DNA from: Bolinopsis microptera
Lineage: Eukaryota; Ctenophora; Tentaculata; Lobata; Bolinopsidae
Reading direction: 5' to 3'
DNA: 64,000 nt
NCBI RefSeq assembly: GCF_026151205.1
Contig: NC_087083.1
Location: 4,378,460 to 4,442,459 of the forward strand
In this document: positions 40,718 through 53,694 of the stretch, one piece after another
How positions within the stretch are numbered: position 1 is the first letter of the stretch
Layout: each line of letters starts with the position of its first letter
Made by a program: the position numbers and the translations under genes
The notes under the pieces: generated by a model
What the model saw: only the letters and a program-made list of their open reading frames with translations
What the model was told of the DNA's origin: nothing
Database searches by the model: none

Positions 40718-41289
40718 AGCAACTCGACAAATTTTCAAAAATAAGGGGTTCAATATGAGTAAGATCACTAAAGTCAGTCGTGAATACTCCCTGAGGGCTG
40801 AGGCAAGGATGAAAGAGATTGAGTATAAATGGCTGAGTTTCCTTCTGCTCTACAGGGTGCATAAAATTAAATATACTGTACACTTGATTCTTAAAATTCT
40901 GGAAGAAAATATATAAGGAGTTGGTACAAATTCTTTTGAATAGTATCAGTTATATATGCCTTGGGCTTGAGATAGCTGATACAAAATATCAAGTAGATTG
41001 AAGATTTAGTCATGTATTGGTTTTCATGTAAGGGTTCAAAATTTAAATTCTTTTTAAAATGGTACAATTCTTGCATGTTTCCTTGTGCGGTTCTGGGACT
41101 GTAGCTCAGCCAAAATCAATATTTTTCTCCATGCTTCCATACATGTAAAAGTTATTATTGTAACGGTATATTATAACCAGACAGAAACAAAGTGTGAAGG
41201 GCCTGGACGGAACCCCTTGGTTTCAGTTCCTTGTTTAACACTGCCGTACAGCAAGGACATTCGCCGAGTTCGCCAAGGATGGGCACATA

Positions 41290-42080
41290 GTGTGTCCCCT
41301 GATAACACAATACGTGTTATCTCCACCTTCGGAGGTGACGCGGCACTGATAGACGTAATTGAAAAGTTTGAGTCCACCATAGAGACTTCTCCGAGTTTGT
41401 CGTCTACCTCTAACACCGACACGACAAGTACAACGGAGACCTCCAACAAGGATAGAAACACTGGCAAAAGACTATTCAGTTACGTTAAACGATCAGGCGC
41501 ATTTTTGCGGAGAAGACTCCTCAACCCACAATTGCACGCAGAGAATAACACTGTAACAAAAACAGAACCTTGCCATCAAAGAAATTGTAAGTGTTGTGCA
41601 ATGATAGGAAGTGAAAAGTGTTATAGTATTAATGGAGTCAAGATAAGACAAGCTCCAGGGACCTGTTCTAGCTACAACATAGACTATATATTCATTTGTA
41701 AATTATGTCCATCTCCTTTCTGCTATGTTGGACGTACCATTAGGACTTTGCATGAAAGAGTAACCGAACATAGAGCTAACTATTATAAATTATTGAAAGA
41801 CCCTTCCTTAAAACTTAGTGATGATTTTATATCTGATGATAGTGACACCTATAGTTTAGCAGCTCACCTTATAGACTCACATAACCTTTCCAATAGACCT
41901 GATTTTGATGCTTCTTATAATGTTTTTATCCTAAAGAATTCTAGTCCTAGTAATTTAGAAGTTAACGAACATCTACTTATACAAAAACTCAGAACTTTGA
42001 AACCATATGGTATTAATTCATGTGATCCTTTTGGTATGCCACTTTTATTTGAAAATAAAACTTTTGACAATGGTCCTTAA
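41290..42080 (+). pseudogene. Penelope-like element tail with GIY-YIG endonuclease
   Basis: The frame is open from 41085, but similarity starts near NTIRVISTFGGD, which parallels VRVISTFGSDQ in the element at 14128. A Cys-His knuckle (CHQRNCKCC), the GIY-YIG core (NIDYIFICKLC, CYVGRT) and the ending CDPFGMPLL follow. The whole RT domain is absent, so this is a 5'-truncated copy of a related Penelope family. The tail is long, Ser/Thr-rich and otherwise intact. Confidence 0.88.
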
Positions 42081-42272
42081 ATTATTTCACCCTTAATGCA
42101 GGGACTAGTATATTTTTTTCCGACTAGTTGGGGCCTCACAACCCCCCATACCCGAGTGCTTCCCATTCCATTTTTGAGAGTTTGGCTTCTTTTTACAGCT
42201 AACATCCTTTAGTTCAATTTATAGTTTTCTGATATAATTGGAGTATTAACCCTTATCTTTATTAGGTACTGA

Positions 42273-43355
42273 CAGAGTTGAAAATTACGTGAGATAATTT
42301 TTAAAATACGCCGTATGTAACGTTTTTTTGCTTAGAAATAAAATACGTCAAAAATACGTTAAAATACGTTTGCCTATTTTTTTCGTAATTGCATTCAAAA
42401 ACTTAATAAGTTATGTCTTTCGTCCGCAAGTTTTTCAGACACATCGTCATTACGGTTCGTAATGATTCCTATTTGCACGCTTTGGTACGCTTTAGCACGT
42501 GCACAGTTCCCTTAAATCATTCGCGAGGTGATAAACTACAGAGCTACTAGGTAGTGCGCCATCGACAGTGAGCCGCGCGTGCCGACTGTAGGATGGTTTT
42601 TTAGCGCTAATTTCGGCCAGCACAATTTTCTTCAAACAAATAGATGTTGAGTATCCTTCCCGACCTCCAATTGCAACAAAAATTGGTAAGCTTACTCATA
42701 GACTTACAAGGAAAGTGTCCGAAAAATTTAAAGCATATCCAACCATCAGACATTATGTTACAGCTAAAAGCAGCGTATTTTGCCCCATTTTGATCACTAT
42801 ATCAACTCCGACATCCACCAAATTTTTCGGACAGTTGTGAAAGCCCTATTGGAAGGTCGTCGCCAATTTCCAGAATGATCTCATATAAGGAACTGAAGAT
42901 ATATCCGAATAATACGACAAATCCGAATAATACGACAAATGGTCAAATTTGGACGAATTTGGTCAAATTACGCGACTTTTACAGCTACTTTTGCTCCAAA
43001 AGCCGCGCACCATCAAATATGGCACCTAGGCGAAACTCACTGATCTTTCCAAAAAGGTATGACAAATTTGGTATTGTGCAAATTCTCACAGTCTCTAGAA
43101 AACAGTGGTACAAAAATTTTTTAAATCCGAGCAAGTTTATTTTTATCGTGCACCCCCTAGAGCTACGCGAGTTTTAATCAAACTTTTATCTTGTATAAAT
43201 AGAAATAGTACTTATTATTTCATTGGAGCTCTTAATGCTACAAAATCACTTGTAACGTATTTTAACGAATTTTATTCAGCGAAAATAAAATACGCCGTAT
43301 TTAACGTTTTTTTGATATTATATAAAATACGTTAAATACGTATTTTTCAACTCTG
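42273..43355. mobile_element. hAT-type non-autonomous element with 8-bp target duplication
   Basis: Ends cagagttgaaaattacgt and acgtatttttcaactctg, flanked by ggtactga at 42265-42272 and 43356-43363. The termini (aaatacgt motifs) recall the MITE at 24486. The interior has no transposase and includes a short tandem (ccgaataatacgacaaat). Confidence 0.9.
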
Positions 43356-43363
43356 GGTACTGA

Positions 43364-46300
43364 AGATGTCCGAAAATGTTTTACCAATGATGTTATAAAG
43401 ATTTTGTTGGAATTTTTAAACTCATTCGTTGTCTGACTGTGGGAACTATTGATTCTTGATGGGCACATAGCTCACTCCACAAGATGTTCTGTCAAATGTT
43501 GCTTATATACCGAGGATTTACAGGAAATATTTCCTTGTAGGTTTTAGAGGGTGATCTGTGAAAGTGTGAACAGACAACTATACCTTATTCCCAACTTATA
43601 GGAATTAGAATTTCATTACTATCCCAACGAGCTACACCAAGCATATGTAGCTCTGCAACACCCCATGTAAAAAAACTAATTGGTTATTGAGATAATTGAT
43701 TTTATGTGAGGCGCTCCGCAATCCAATGCCCAAAAATGAGCGTTATCTGGCTCGAGAACAATATCTGTCTTAAAACCATAGAAAGCACCGAGATTAATCT
43801 TAATGTTGATGGTTTTAGATGTAAAATACATCAAGGAACACAGTAATGAATTCCATTTGCTGCTAACTTTCATAATTAGACCGCCACGGCCCACGCCTAT
43901 TTTATTATTAGAAAACGCCCATTTTGCCTGATTTTTGCCCTCAAATGAGTCTGGTGACCCTAAAAACTCCCACACTCCTATAAAATACTTTTGATGACCA
44001 ACCCCATATGACCTGATTATGATATTCAGAACAGCATATTCGATCTGATCACTTTGAGTGAATACTGATAGTGAAGTTCCTTAGAACCGAAGAAATTCGC
44101 GTTATAGCGCTTCGGTTGCTGTCCTATAAGCAGTCTCCAACCAATCAGGACATTGATTGACTGACGATATCACTGATTAAGTGCTGGATCACGTAATCTT
44201 AAAGTTAAAAGGGTCATAACTCGGTTAAATTGTGAACAACCAACTTGAAATTTTGGGAAAGCACTTCAATTATCTAACCAAATGTGTCTAGAAACTTTGA
44301 AGTTCCTAGCTAAAAACTTTATGGTGACAATACTAATAGTTAAAAAGAGGGAGTGGCGTGCCACAGCCACTGTAATTAATTAAATTTAACGGAACTTTCA
44401 GGAAATCTAAGTTTGACCCATAATGTCCAAAGATTCCCTGAAAGGAACTGTTTTGGATTATGTTTGTTGGAAGAAAAAAACAATATGTGCTATTTTCCAA
44501 GCTATAACAATACCATGATTATAAACGATATATTCGGGCCATAGCAGCAACTAACACCAAAAAATCTTGAAGAAATATTGGCAAAACTTACCTTTAAGCT
44601 TTTATTTACCCCTTGTGCAGCTTCGAGATAAACGCGCCACAATTTTAAAGTTTGTTTTAAATTGCATTACGCGTTTATAGACATGCATTTTATTATAAAC
44701 TGATCGCAAATTTATGTTTGTCGAGACGAATTCGTCACTGAATTTTATCATTCATGGATACTTTAAATCATTTAGACTTAGTTCAGCGGAACTAGTTAAA
44801 TAACTGTAACACTATATACCGTTTATAATTATATAACCATATAAAATTATGAGTTATTCTGGAGGGGTCTTCGTGAAACATATTAAACATCGTGTTTATC
44901 GTCTTCGGATGAGTTATACTATTAAATTCGTTGGGTGAGCACGTGTTCCGCCACCAAAAATCGTTATTGAATACGATATTAAAAAGACATTTTAGCAAAA
45001 GAAAAACCAGCTTTATTTGCTTACTGGTAAGATATTAAAGTCATTATTGTAACTGTATATTATAACCAGACAGACACAAATTGTGAAGAGCCTGACATCT
45101 GTAAAATCTTATATAGATTTGTCGGAGATTTAATTTGTCGGAGATTTAGATAAAGCAATAAATACTGTTTATGTTAAATTCCCAGAATTTGAAATATAAG
45201 ACAAATACGTAATGTCTAATATAATAACCACAAAATAGCAAAGGGTAGCATGCCGTCATTTGTTAGGTTGAACATACAAAAATTCTGTTGGATGAACTTG
45301 TTGTGAATTGAATTATTAATCAATTATAAATCAATTGCAGTGCTGGCATGAATAATTTAAACACCAAATTCCTTAAAATACACTGAAGCTTAAGTCAACA
45401 GTTAAAATCTGAATTGTTCATTTTATTTTATTTATATTGACGTTGATGCAACAAAAACCCAAAAACAACAGCTGCTGAAAATTAAATCATCGGCATTGTT
45501 ATGTGTTAATTTATCGTCGATATAGCGATAAAAATAAAATTTGTGTACGCTGTACGTAAACGCCAAAGAAATATAAAAATGAACGTATGTGTAAAAACAA
45601 CATTTTTGTTTCCGTTCACGAGATTTTGAATTATTTTTTTAATTTTCAATTTATTACAATCACGATTACACAAAACCAAAATATCTGCAATGAGACAACA
45701 ACAATCAACATGATATATGAAGGTTAGGAAAATATAAATGAAACTCAACACTACCATACTGCAGCTGGAGTGAAATGAATTTATGCCAAACGTTTTTAAC
45801 ATTAGATTTGGATATTGCTTATAATGTGTTCGACAACATTTATACTTTTATAAAACGTTTATGGGCATTAATTTGTGGCGATTATACAAATTATTGGTGC
45901 ATTTATGTTTTTGAATATCGATTATAAAAGACTTCTTAAGAATCACTCATGAGCGATTTTTAGGGTTTATATATTTATAAACGGTAATTTTTTTTAAAAG
46001 CGCCTTTAGCCTTAGGAGGCAGCAATTTCCCGAATTTTAGGTTTTTTAATAATGCAAAACGTCTGATTTGTGTATTATCTTGTCCATAATGAATGTTGGG
46101 CTGCAAAAAGCTGTAGGGAGGATAAAAAGGTTTGACCTTTTTTCTTTAAGGGGGCGGGGAAAAATGCAATGAGGCGGCAACTGCAAGTTTTACCGCTGTG
46201 CTCCAGCCTCAACAATTATAGTAATGTATTAAGTTTGATGCACGAGTTTTTCATGTCATGTAGTGTTCCATGTTCATTTTATACTGCACCTGCCAAAGAC

Positions 46301-46987
46301 TGGGTTCATGGGTGCTATATATGCATACCACACTCAAAATCAAAGGGCCTTTGTCTTGAAGGAAAGTATCTTAGCACAAATAGATCATATAAGTGAACGC
46401 TGGACCATCATTTCGTACTTTAAAAAAGGGAATGTGGCAGGTATATGTTTTTAAAAAACATATTATTGCTGAGAATTGCTTAAACTTTTTTAAGCATGAT
46501 TAGCTCTACAATTCCGTTGTTCCTCCTTCTTCATATTCCCGCCCTTTTTGTTTCTCATCAGTGATATAATGAAGATAAGAGGGTTTATTGATGCGTTCAT
46601 CAAGATTGTTGTATAGCTGGCGGTGATCAGTAGGGAGAAATCTGCAAAACATTAGATGATGAGTCTTTATCAAACAGTTTGAATTCTAAATAGCTTTCAA
46701 TTAATGATCGCTATATTTATAAAGGGTTTTACAAGCAGTTTTATTAAATATTTTGATGATAGTTGGTGACGAAGTGAAAATCTCCACTCAGTGTTTCAAA
46801 ACAAATTAGTTGTCGAAATCATCAAAATATATGATCGACCCACTCATAAGAGCGGAAAAAGACCAAAGTTTTATTAAATGTATCATTTAAGGGGACATAC
46901 ATCAAAACCTTTTTTGCCAGGACCCGGGATTTGACTTCACATTATGAAAGTATAGATTACAACTGTAAGATTTGAGGCATTGAAAAT
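43364..46987. other. AT-rich non-coding stretch
   Basis: No gene I can support. A 50-bp block at about 45041-45093 repeats 41152-41203 (tattataaccagacag), which marks a shared short repeat. Small open frames here show no motifs. Confidence 0.4.
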
Positions 46988-48377
46988 ATTTTTTGAGAGT
47001 ACGCACATTCGAAAAAAAATTATTTTCTTTTTCGAAAGTTTTGGAAAATTTGAGAAGTCTGTCAATACCGATATTTCAGTCATTTTAAACATTTTTTTTG
47101 GCTGATTTGTTTACTGAACATTATTTACAATCCTTAAAAGAAGCCCTTCAAAGGATTTTATAATCAAACAATAGATGACGAATTTATAGACAAAACAAGG
47201 TCGTTTTTTTTCCTTTGGTTTTCCGCAAATAAGTCACGTTCTGAATATCCTAAAAGATTCTAGTTTAAACTTTAAAGCAGTGTGTTTAGAAAACAAAGAA
47301 GGATCGGCTATTCAGAACGATCGCATTTCTCGATGAAAGTGTAATAGATGCTTTTTATTCGGAAAATTCTACACTAGCTACCTTAAAGCTAAATGGAAGA
47401 TGAACAATGGGGCGCATGTACCAGTGACCACTCTTATGAGTACAGCTCCGAAAAAGCTACTCATTCAAAACATCAGTTGCAACTGTTTAAAGTCAGGTTG
47501 TGGCAATACTTGTTCATGCAGAAAAGCAGGAATACATAGTGGATCAACCTGCCTCAAATGTCAGAACAATTGCACCAATGTGCCAGCTGAGGACTCATAA
47601 GACTCTTATCTAGCATATATGGTTACATGATAAAGTACTGCTTCGATTTCCCGATTAATTTAATAAAAAGTTGTTAATTATTCGTGTCATGTAATTCTAA
47701 AATATTTTGATCTAAAATAATTTTTATAATTTTTGAATATTTGTCAAATAATTGATTAACTAATTAATTAATTATCTAATCCAATGGTTGTCGAATAAAA
47801 AGTTATTCTCTTTCATGTTTTGAACACATTGGTTCAATCTAGATTTTTCTACGACATTCAGAAGTCGTTTTATTAGCGGAGATTCAATGTGGTAAAAAGT
47901 GGTAAATAGTGGTTATTCTTTACAAATTTCGAAAAGTCCAAAATATTGCAAGTGAAAATTTTCAAAAGCTTTATAAAAATTAGTTCATTATACGTGTAAT
48001 GTAATTGTGAACATTTTTTATCAAAATATATTTTTGAAACATTTGAAAATATATTAATTATTTGATTAATTAATTAAATAATTTATTTTTGAAAAAGTTG
48101 ATACATAAAAAGTTTTTCTTTTTTGTTTTCTGAACACACTGCTTTAAACTAGAATCTTCTAGGATATTCAAAACGTGACTTATTTGCGGAAAACCAAAGT
48201 GGTGAAAAGGTGGTAATTGTGGATTTTGCTCTAGTCAGAAATTTTGGGAATTCTCTGGAATGATTCCTGGGACCTGTCCTGACCATTTCCCGTTAAAATC
48301 GCTTAGTTGCGAATTTTGTCCGACAAAGGCTTAAACTAGGACGTATTTGACTGTACGCGTACTCTCAAAAAAATTTT
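46988..48377. mobile_element. Inverted-repeat element around a Cys-rich ORF
   Basis: Outer inverted pair: ttttttgagagtacgc (46988) with gcgtactctcaaaaaaa (to 48377). A longer inner pair near 47226-47292 and 48134-48203 includes ccgcaaataagtcacgtt and tagtttaaa-cagtgtgtt. The arms are diverged and interrupted. A third, partial version of the inner arm lies near 47810-47880. Probably an old DNA transposon. Confidence 0.6.
47400..47600 (+). CDS. Small Cys-rich (CXC-like) ORF fragment
   Basis: 66 codons with a dense cysteine pattern: ISCNCLKSGCGNTCSCRKAG, then STCLKCQNNCTN. The C-x-C-x(4)-C-x(3)-C-x-C-R-K-A-G spacing resembles tesmin/CXC-type or transposon-encoded C-terminal Cys motifs. It is flanked by inverted repeats, so it is more likely the tail of a transposon ORF than a host gene. 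The upstream coding part is not recognisable. Confidence 0.4.
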   Translation: MNNGAHVPVTTLMSTAPKKLLIQNISCNCLKSGCGNTCSCRKAGIHSGSTCLKCQNNCTNVPAEDS

Positions 48378-49292
48378 GTACCGTCAAGGAAGATGAAATG
48401 TGAGTGGAAAGAGCGATGGGTAAACACCATTAGCGCGGAGTCCAATGCAGTTAGTGTTACATACAATTCTTGAGAAAAGCACGCCCCCGTTATTTGGTCC
48501 CTAATAATTGAGGGTTCTAAAGGGAATTGAGTTTGAGACAATCACCGTGGTCAACATCCACTGCGAAGCCTTAATTTACCATTATGTTTAATAGTATTTG
48601 ACTCCCAAATTAAAGTTATAAAAATAAATCTAGAACCCTTATAATGCTGTTATAGTTATTTGAGGTATTAAACCCAATATTTAAACTTTGATCTGTCTAT
48701 GAAAAATATAAACAAGTGGAAGAACCGTTATGCGTTCTAACTCTAAATTGTAACATTCTTTGAGTCTGGCGAGTGGCGAATATCAATTAATACTTTGAGT
48801 CCGGTAAATAAATACTTAAAGTCTGGCTATAAAAGCACAAAGTCTGGTAAATTAATACTTCAATGGTGTTTGGCCGTATTTCCAACCGGTCCTTGTAAAA
48901 TGAGCAAACAATTCCAAAGGTGAATGACCGGAAAATATGCGTAATTGCGAAAAAAATTTAAATTCTTTTCAACCGTATTCTCTTTGAGCATGAATGCATT
49001 AATTTATTAATAATCATTATCAAACCAAAATTAATAAAAATCTCGTTTTGCCAAAATATATAAAATTGCGAGGAGAAAAATAAAACGTAAACATTGGTAA
49101 AACTAAAAGTTTAGTCTTGACACTCAAAACTTACGAATTTCAAAACAAAATTTGTGAGATTCTTTACCTTTCATTTCAATTTCTTTAAAGAAGAGAATGT
49201 CGAATGTAACCGTCATCTGAGGTTGAAATTATGCTTAGAATTGAGCAGAAATCCTGTACATACCTTAATTTAAATTCAGAATTGAACAAATT
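48378..49292. other. Non-coding stretch
   Basis: No gene seen. It may contain the 3' UTR or a final exon of the GPCR gene on the minus strand, but I could not identify either. Confidence 0.35.
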
Positions 49293-52200
49293 TCATCTCA
49301 CAACAGAGAAGACCACGAGCCTGAAAATAAAGTTAAATATAATAACCTCCTGATCAAGGTAGTAATACCGCACATATTTGCACAAAATCTCAATCATGAT
49401 AAGCCAGTAAGGTAGATAACAAAGCAAAAAGGCGGTCATCACTGTTAGGGTTGCATAGGTTGCTTGGGTTAACCATTTTGACCTTCTCATGACGTCAGTT
49501 TTTTTCCTGACGACTCTGATGGATGAACCGTCCCCAGTTATAGTGGTCTCCCTGTTTTAAAATTTTTTTTAATTTGAAAATTCAATTAATAATTTAATTA
49601 GTTATTATCAAAAATGACGGTATAGAATTAGATGTAATAATATTATAGTTATAGTATAACTTATACTATAAGATTATTATATCGAGGCTTAAAATCATTC
49701 AATGTTACTTTAGTCATATTTGTTGAATCATTGCAAGAGTTCCACGCACAGTCCCTTTTACATGATATTGATACATAGAATTACTTACCCTTGCACGCTT
49801 GCAGAGGTTAAAGTCAACACTTCGCATGACTTAGTGTTAATTTTATCTTTGTTTCCCAACGGTTGGGCAGACTTTAAATGTTTCTTTAAAACCCTGTTCC
49901 AGCCCTGGATGATACAGTTTTCCTCGTAATACGACAGAATTTTTATTGTTTGGTCTTTCAGCTATATTATAACAGTTAGCGAAACTTACTTTTAGTACTT
50001 TGATACTATTTAATCTGCAAATAATTTTCATTTCTACTGAAAAATCAATTGGTACCTTCTTAGAATGATCTCGTTTATGTCTAAGTTTAATCATCTCCAC
50101 TACTATAGCAAAGTATAGCGCCAGAATCAGAGCACCGGGTATCATCAGAGGTATAATTACCATAAACACGTGGCCCCAGACAATTAACTTTCCGTCCGGT
50201 AGTAGCTGAGATGATAGGAAAGTATAGTGATTAAAAACAAAAAGTAAAAAAAGTAAAAACTTTTTTGTTTGGAGGTTTCCAAAAGATTTAGAACATTACA
50301 TTTTGTCAAGACTTTCTCATTTATTTCAATCAAATTATAGAAGCTGTATTGCACAAAATTATGACATAATGTTAAAATTGCTAAATTCGTAAACAGTTCA
50401 TTTTAACAGTTTTAAATTATAAAACCTTTTAAATTAAAATGAACTTTTAGTCCTGTAATACTTTTTACTCTATTTTATGAACGATAGCGAACCTCGGTAA
50501 ACGGTATTTAGTTTAATAATTGTACAAGGACTGGATTCAATTTCAACGTACGCGTAATGCAAATGTAGTGAATGCCACCTGCTCTAAGCTTCTAAGTCTA
50601 TATAGTAGTTAAAACAGATCTCGTAATTTATAGTAGTTAAAACAGATCTCGTAATTTATCTCAAAATGTGTGCCTTTTTCAGCGTAAGATTACATTTCTT
50701 AATTCTTAACCAAAATAAAATGTTTAAGTCATTGGATTCACTCATTTTTATCCTATATCCCAGTAATGAAATTATAGCAATGGTATCTCTAAATTCTAAT
50801 AATGAACGATCCTAATTTTATACAAAATCCTTGATTCATTGAAATGTTCATTAAAGCAGATATTGGTGTGATTGAACGGTGAACCTTCAAAAAAATAACC
50901 GATCAGTTTTGAATTGCATATATTTTTTATATCCAACCATTTTGTCAAGAAATTATGTAAATCAGATGTTTTTTAATGTGTCAAATCCTCTATTTCTTAT
51001 AAAAACTTATATATATATATATGAATATCTCAGAAAATTGAATTTAAGAATATATGCGGAATCCGAAAAATATGCAAATTAGGAATGTTTTTCACTGCAC
51101 TGAAAATCACAAATTAATAAACGAATATTTAATAATTAATAAACTTATATTTAATAAACTAAAATATATTTGACGCCGCGCTTCATACCTCGTGGATGGA
51201 CCAGGTACAAAGTCCAATGTACTGACTGTAAACATATCTGGCTCCTTTAAAGAATGGCACAATGGAAACAAGTATCGGTAGGATCCACATGACTATCATG
51301 TATCGGGATACTAATGTTCCTTGGACCAGTCTCTTGAAGTGCATTGGTCGGGTTATTGCCAGCAGCCGGATCAAACTCAGCCCTGAGACAAAATGGTTGA
51401 TATATAAGAACTTTCATGAATAAGAATTTACAGAATTCACAACAGTTAGTTTTTCAGGACAAACGTAATTCGAATTGCCAAACACAATTCAATAAAATTT
51501 GGCTCGATCCGACTATCCAAACTATCAAATAAATGCGAAAATGAACCTTAATTTTTTTTTAAATGGCAACGAATATTTTTCGAGTTGACAAATTCCTCGA
51601 ACCAGTGGTGGTAGTAAGTCTTACCAGAAAGAATTATTTCAATTGGGCACTCAGTGACTGAGCTATTAAGGCCAACATATGGGTACTGACTTTTGGCCCA
51701 CCCTGTATATAATGAGCATACTCATAGTGCCAATGGTGAATGGTGACAACTGTTGGGTTATTTATAGGTATTTTAAAATGAAGAACTGTTTTGAAATTAG
51801 CGATTAAACTTTTTTTCGGAATCATCAGCAGAGCAAAATATTAATTATTTTAGCCCCTTGACAAGCTTATTAACATATTATGCTTTGTTAATAAAATTTC
51901 TACGTTATATAACTCGCAAGGTAAATGCTATTTTTAATTAACATTAATATGTATATTAAATAGATACCTGCGATAGAGAGAACAACATGTCTGAGAGTGA
52001 CGTTAAACACGAATCCAGTGACATTGCATGCAATTTCAGATAACCATCCTGACCCCATGTCTCTTTTGTTAGCTACGCTCACCAACGAGGCAATCATTGG
52101 GAATATTGTGTAGAGAAAATCGCTGACAGAGGTGCTGAAAGTGTAATATTAGTCTGACGAATAAATGTGGTTTTTTTTCCCAATCTTATTAAAAAATCAT

Positions 52201-52743
52201 CGGATATTGTGTTTTGCATGTTTTAAAGTTTAAAATGTTTGAATAATTAGAAAGCTAGGACATGGGCAATGTGCTAAGCAACGAAAGCTGTTGGGGATCC
52301 AGCTTACGATTGGCTGTCTAAGTAGCTTTCTAATTTCTAAGAGGAATTTGTTAGATTCCCCTTGAGAAGGAGTTTCAGGAGATTACACGGCTGGTTGTAT
52401 ACTTCATACAGTGTGTAGCACGTTATTTTGTGTGTCCCAAATCCCAATTACCGTAAAAGAGGGCGTACTAGCTACCCTCAAATTAGTTGAAAACGCAATG
52501 AAAATAAAGTTGTCTGATATACTTGTCTGATATAAAAGTAAATATTCTGCATGTCTTAACTAATGGACAGACTTACTTGAATACGATTCTGAGAGACGGG
52601 TTCATGAAATGAGTCGGCTTCCACTCGCTCCAAATGTTTCTCAAAGTGTAAATATTTAAACACATTGATAGGATAATCAAAACAGCCAGTACCGCACTCA
52701 TACACACGTCACCTCGCCTCGTGAAAATGTCCGCCACGTTCAT
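49293..52743 (-). CDS. Class A GPCR, five exons, TM7 not found
   Basis: Exons 52577-52743, 51968-52134, 51189-51382, 50056-50205 and 49293-49547 on the minus strand join in phase; the last uses the acceptor gggag before ACCACT. Start ATG at 52743 leads into TM1 (MSAVLAVLIILSMCLNIYTL). TM2 is SVSDFLYTIFPMIASL, TM3 ends SLIRLLAITRP (the DRY site reads IRL), TM4 is YMIVMWILPILVSIV, TM5 is VFMVIIPLMIPGALILALYF and TM6 is FLLCYLPYWLIMIEI. After TM6 the frame stops at FRLVVFSVVR with no NPxxY. Either a TM7 exon lies further downstream and I missed it, or the gene is truncated. Ligand unknown. Confidence 0.75.
51449..51705. mobile_element. Mariner-type element, right 257 bp (copy 2)
   Basis: Matches 37988-38244 closely and ends ggcccaccctg before TA. 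Lies in the intron between the second and third exons of the GPCR gene. The left half is missing. Confidence 0.8.
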
Positions 52744-53694
52744 TTTTCTTTTGATAGGTATTACATTTAAGTATTTATATCTGCGAGTGAGAGAAGAAAC
52801 AATTCTCGTCTACAGAGCTGATTAATGGCTTTAAAAGAACCGGAAAGACCGTATATTAGACTTACCAAATCAATTTTTAAACGATGGCGGGTCTGAGCCA
52901 TTTAATAATAATAATAATAACAAAGTATTTATATCCCGCTCATATTAGCAACTAGTAACCAAGAATGGTACTAGCTACTAATGTCAGAGCGGCTCTCATA
53001 ACAAAGAGAAAACTATAATAATTTAGAATTCTCCAACAAAAAATTCTCATTTTCCTTTAAGCTGCTTTATTGGTAACACTAACGTTTAAAAACTATATAC
53101 GACAGACATGGTGGTACAATCAGACATCAGATGGAATAAACTATAAGAGAAAAATAATAATCTCGACACATATTGGTTACCTTTATTTATTCAAAAGAAT
53201 TTAATTAATTAAACTTCATTATACACTCTTCTTTATTTGTAGATCAAAACAACAAACACAAACTGTGGCCTGCATCCCCGTCAATACCACACAATCATTT
53301 AAAGAGTTGCTCGAAGGTAGTAGACCAGGCCGACGGATCCCCAGTCCGATTTCCCTGAGTATTGTCGCACCCAATTAAGGGAACTCGCACACTACATCAC
53401 CCTGTACCCAACAGCTTGCAAGCAAGCTGCCGTTCACCCACCGGTTCACTGAGGTACAGGTAGATTGCCGAAGCATGTGCTACCAACTCTGCAATCATGT
53501 GGTACCGGCCAAGGATACAGGTTATAAAAATAAAAACAAGCCAGGGCATGGCAAATGGCAGTCTAGTCTCTCCGTGTAAGTGTAACTATACACAACTCAT
53601 GGCAGTTAAAAAAAACCCATGGAATAATCTACAAACTAAGGCCAGGTTCTAGGAACTTTCTAAAAAAGAAAAAAGAACACGAATATAAATACGA

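Noticed and set aside
41085-41290. N-terminal part of the 331-codon Penelope-tail frame
   Set aside because: It matches a short dispersed repeat (also at 45041), not Penelope protein; the meaningful part starts near 41290.
43676-45802. Minus-strand frames of 68-99 codons in the 43-46 kb stretch
   Set aside because: No recognisable motif, no splice context, AT-rich composition; consistent with chance.
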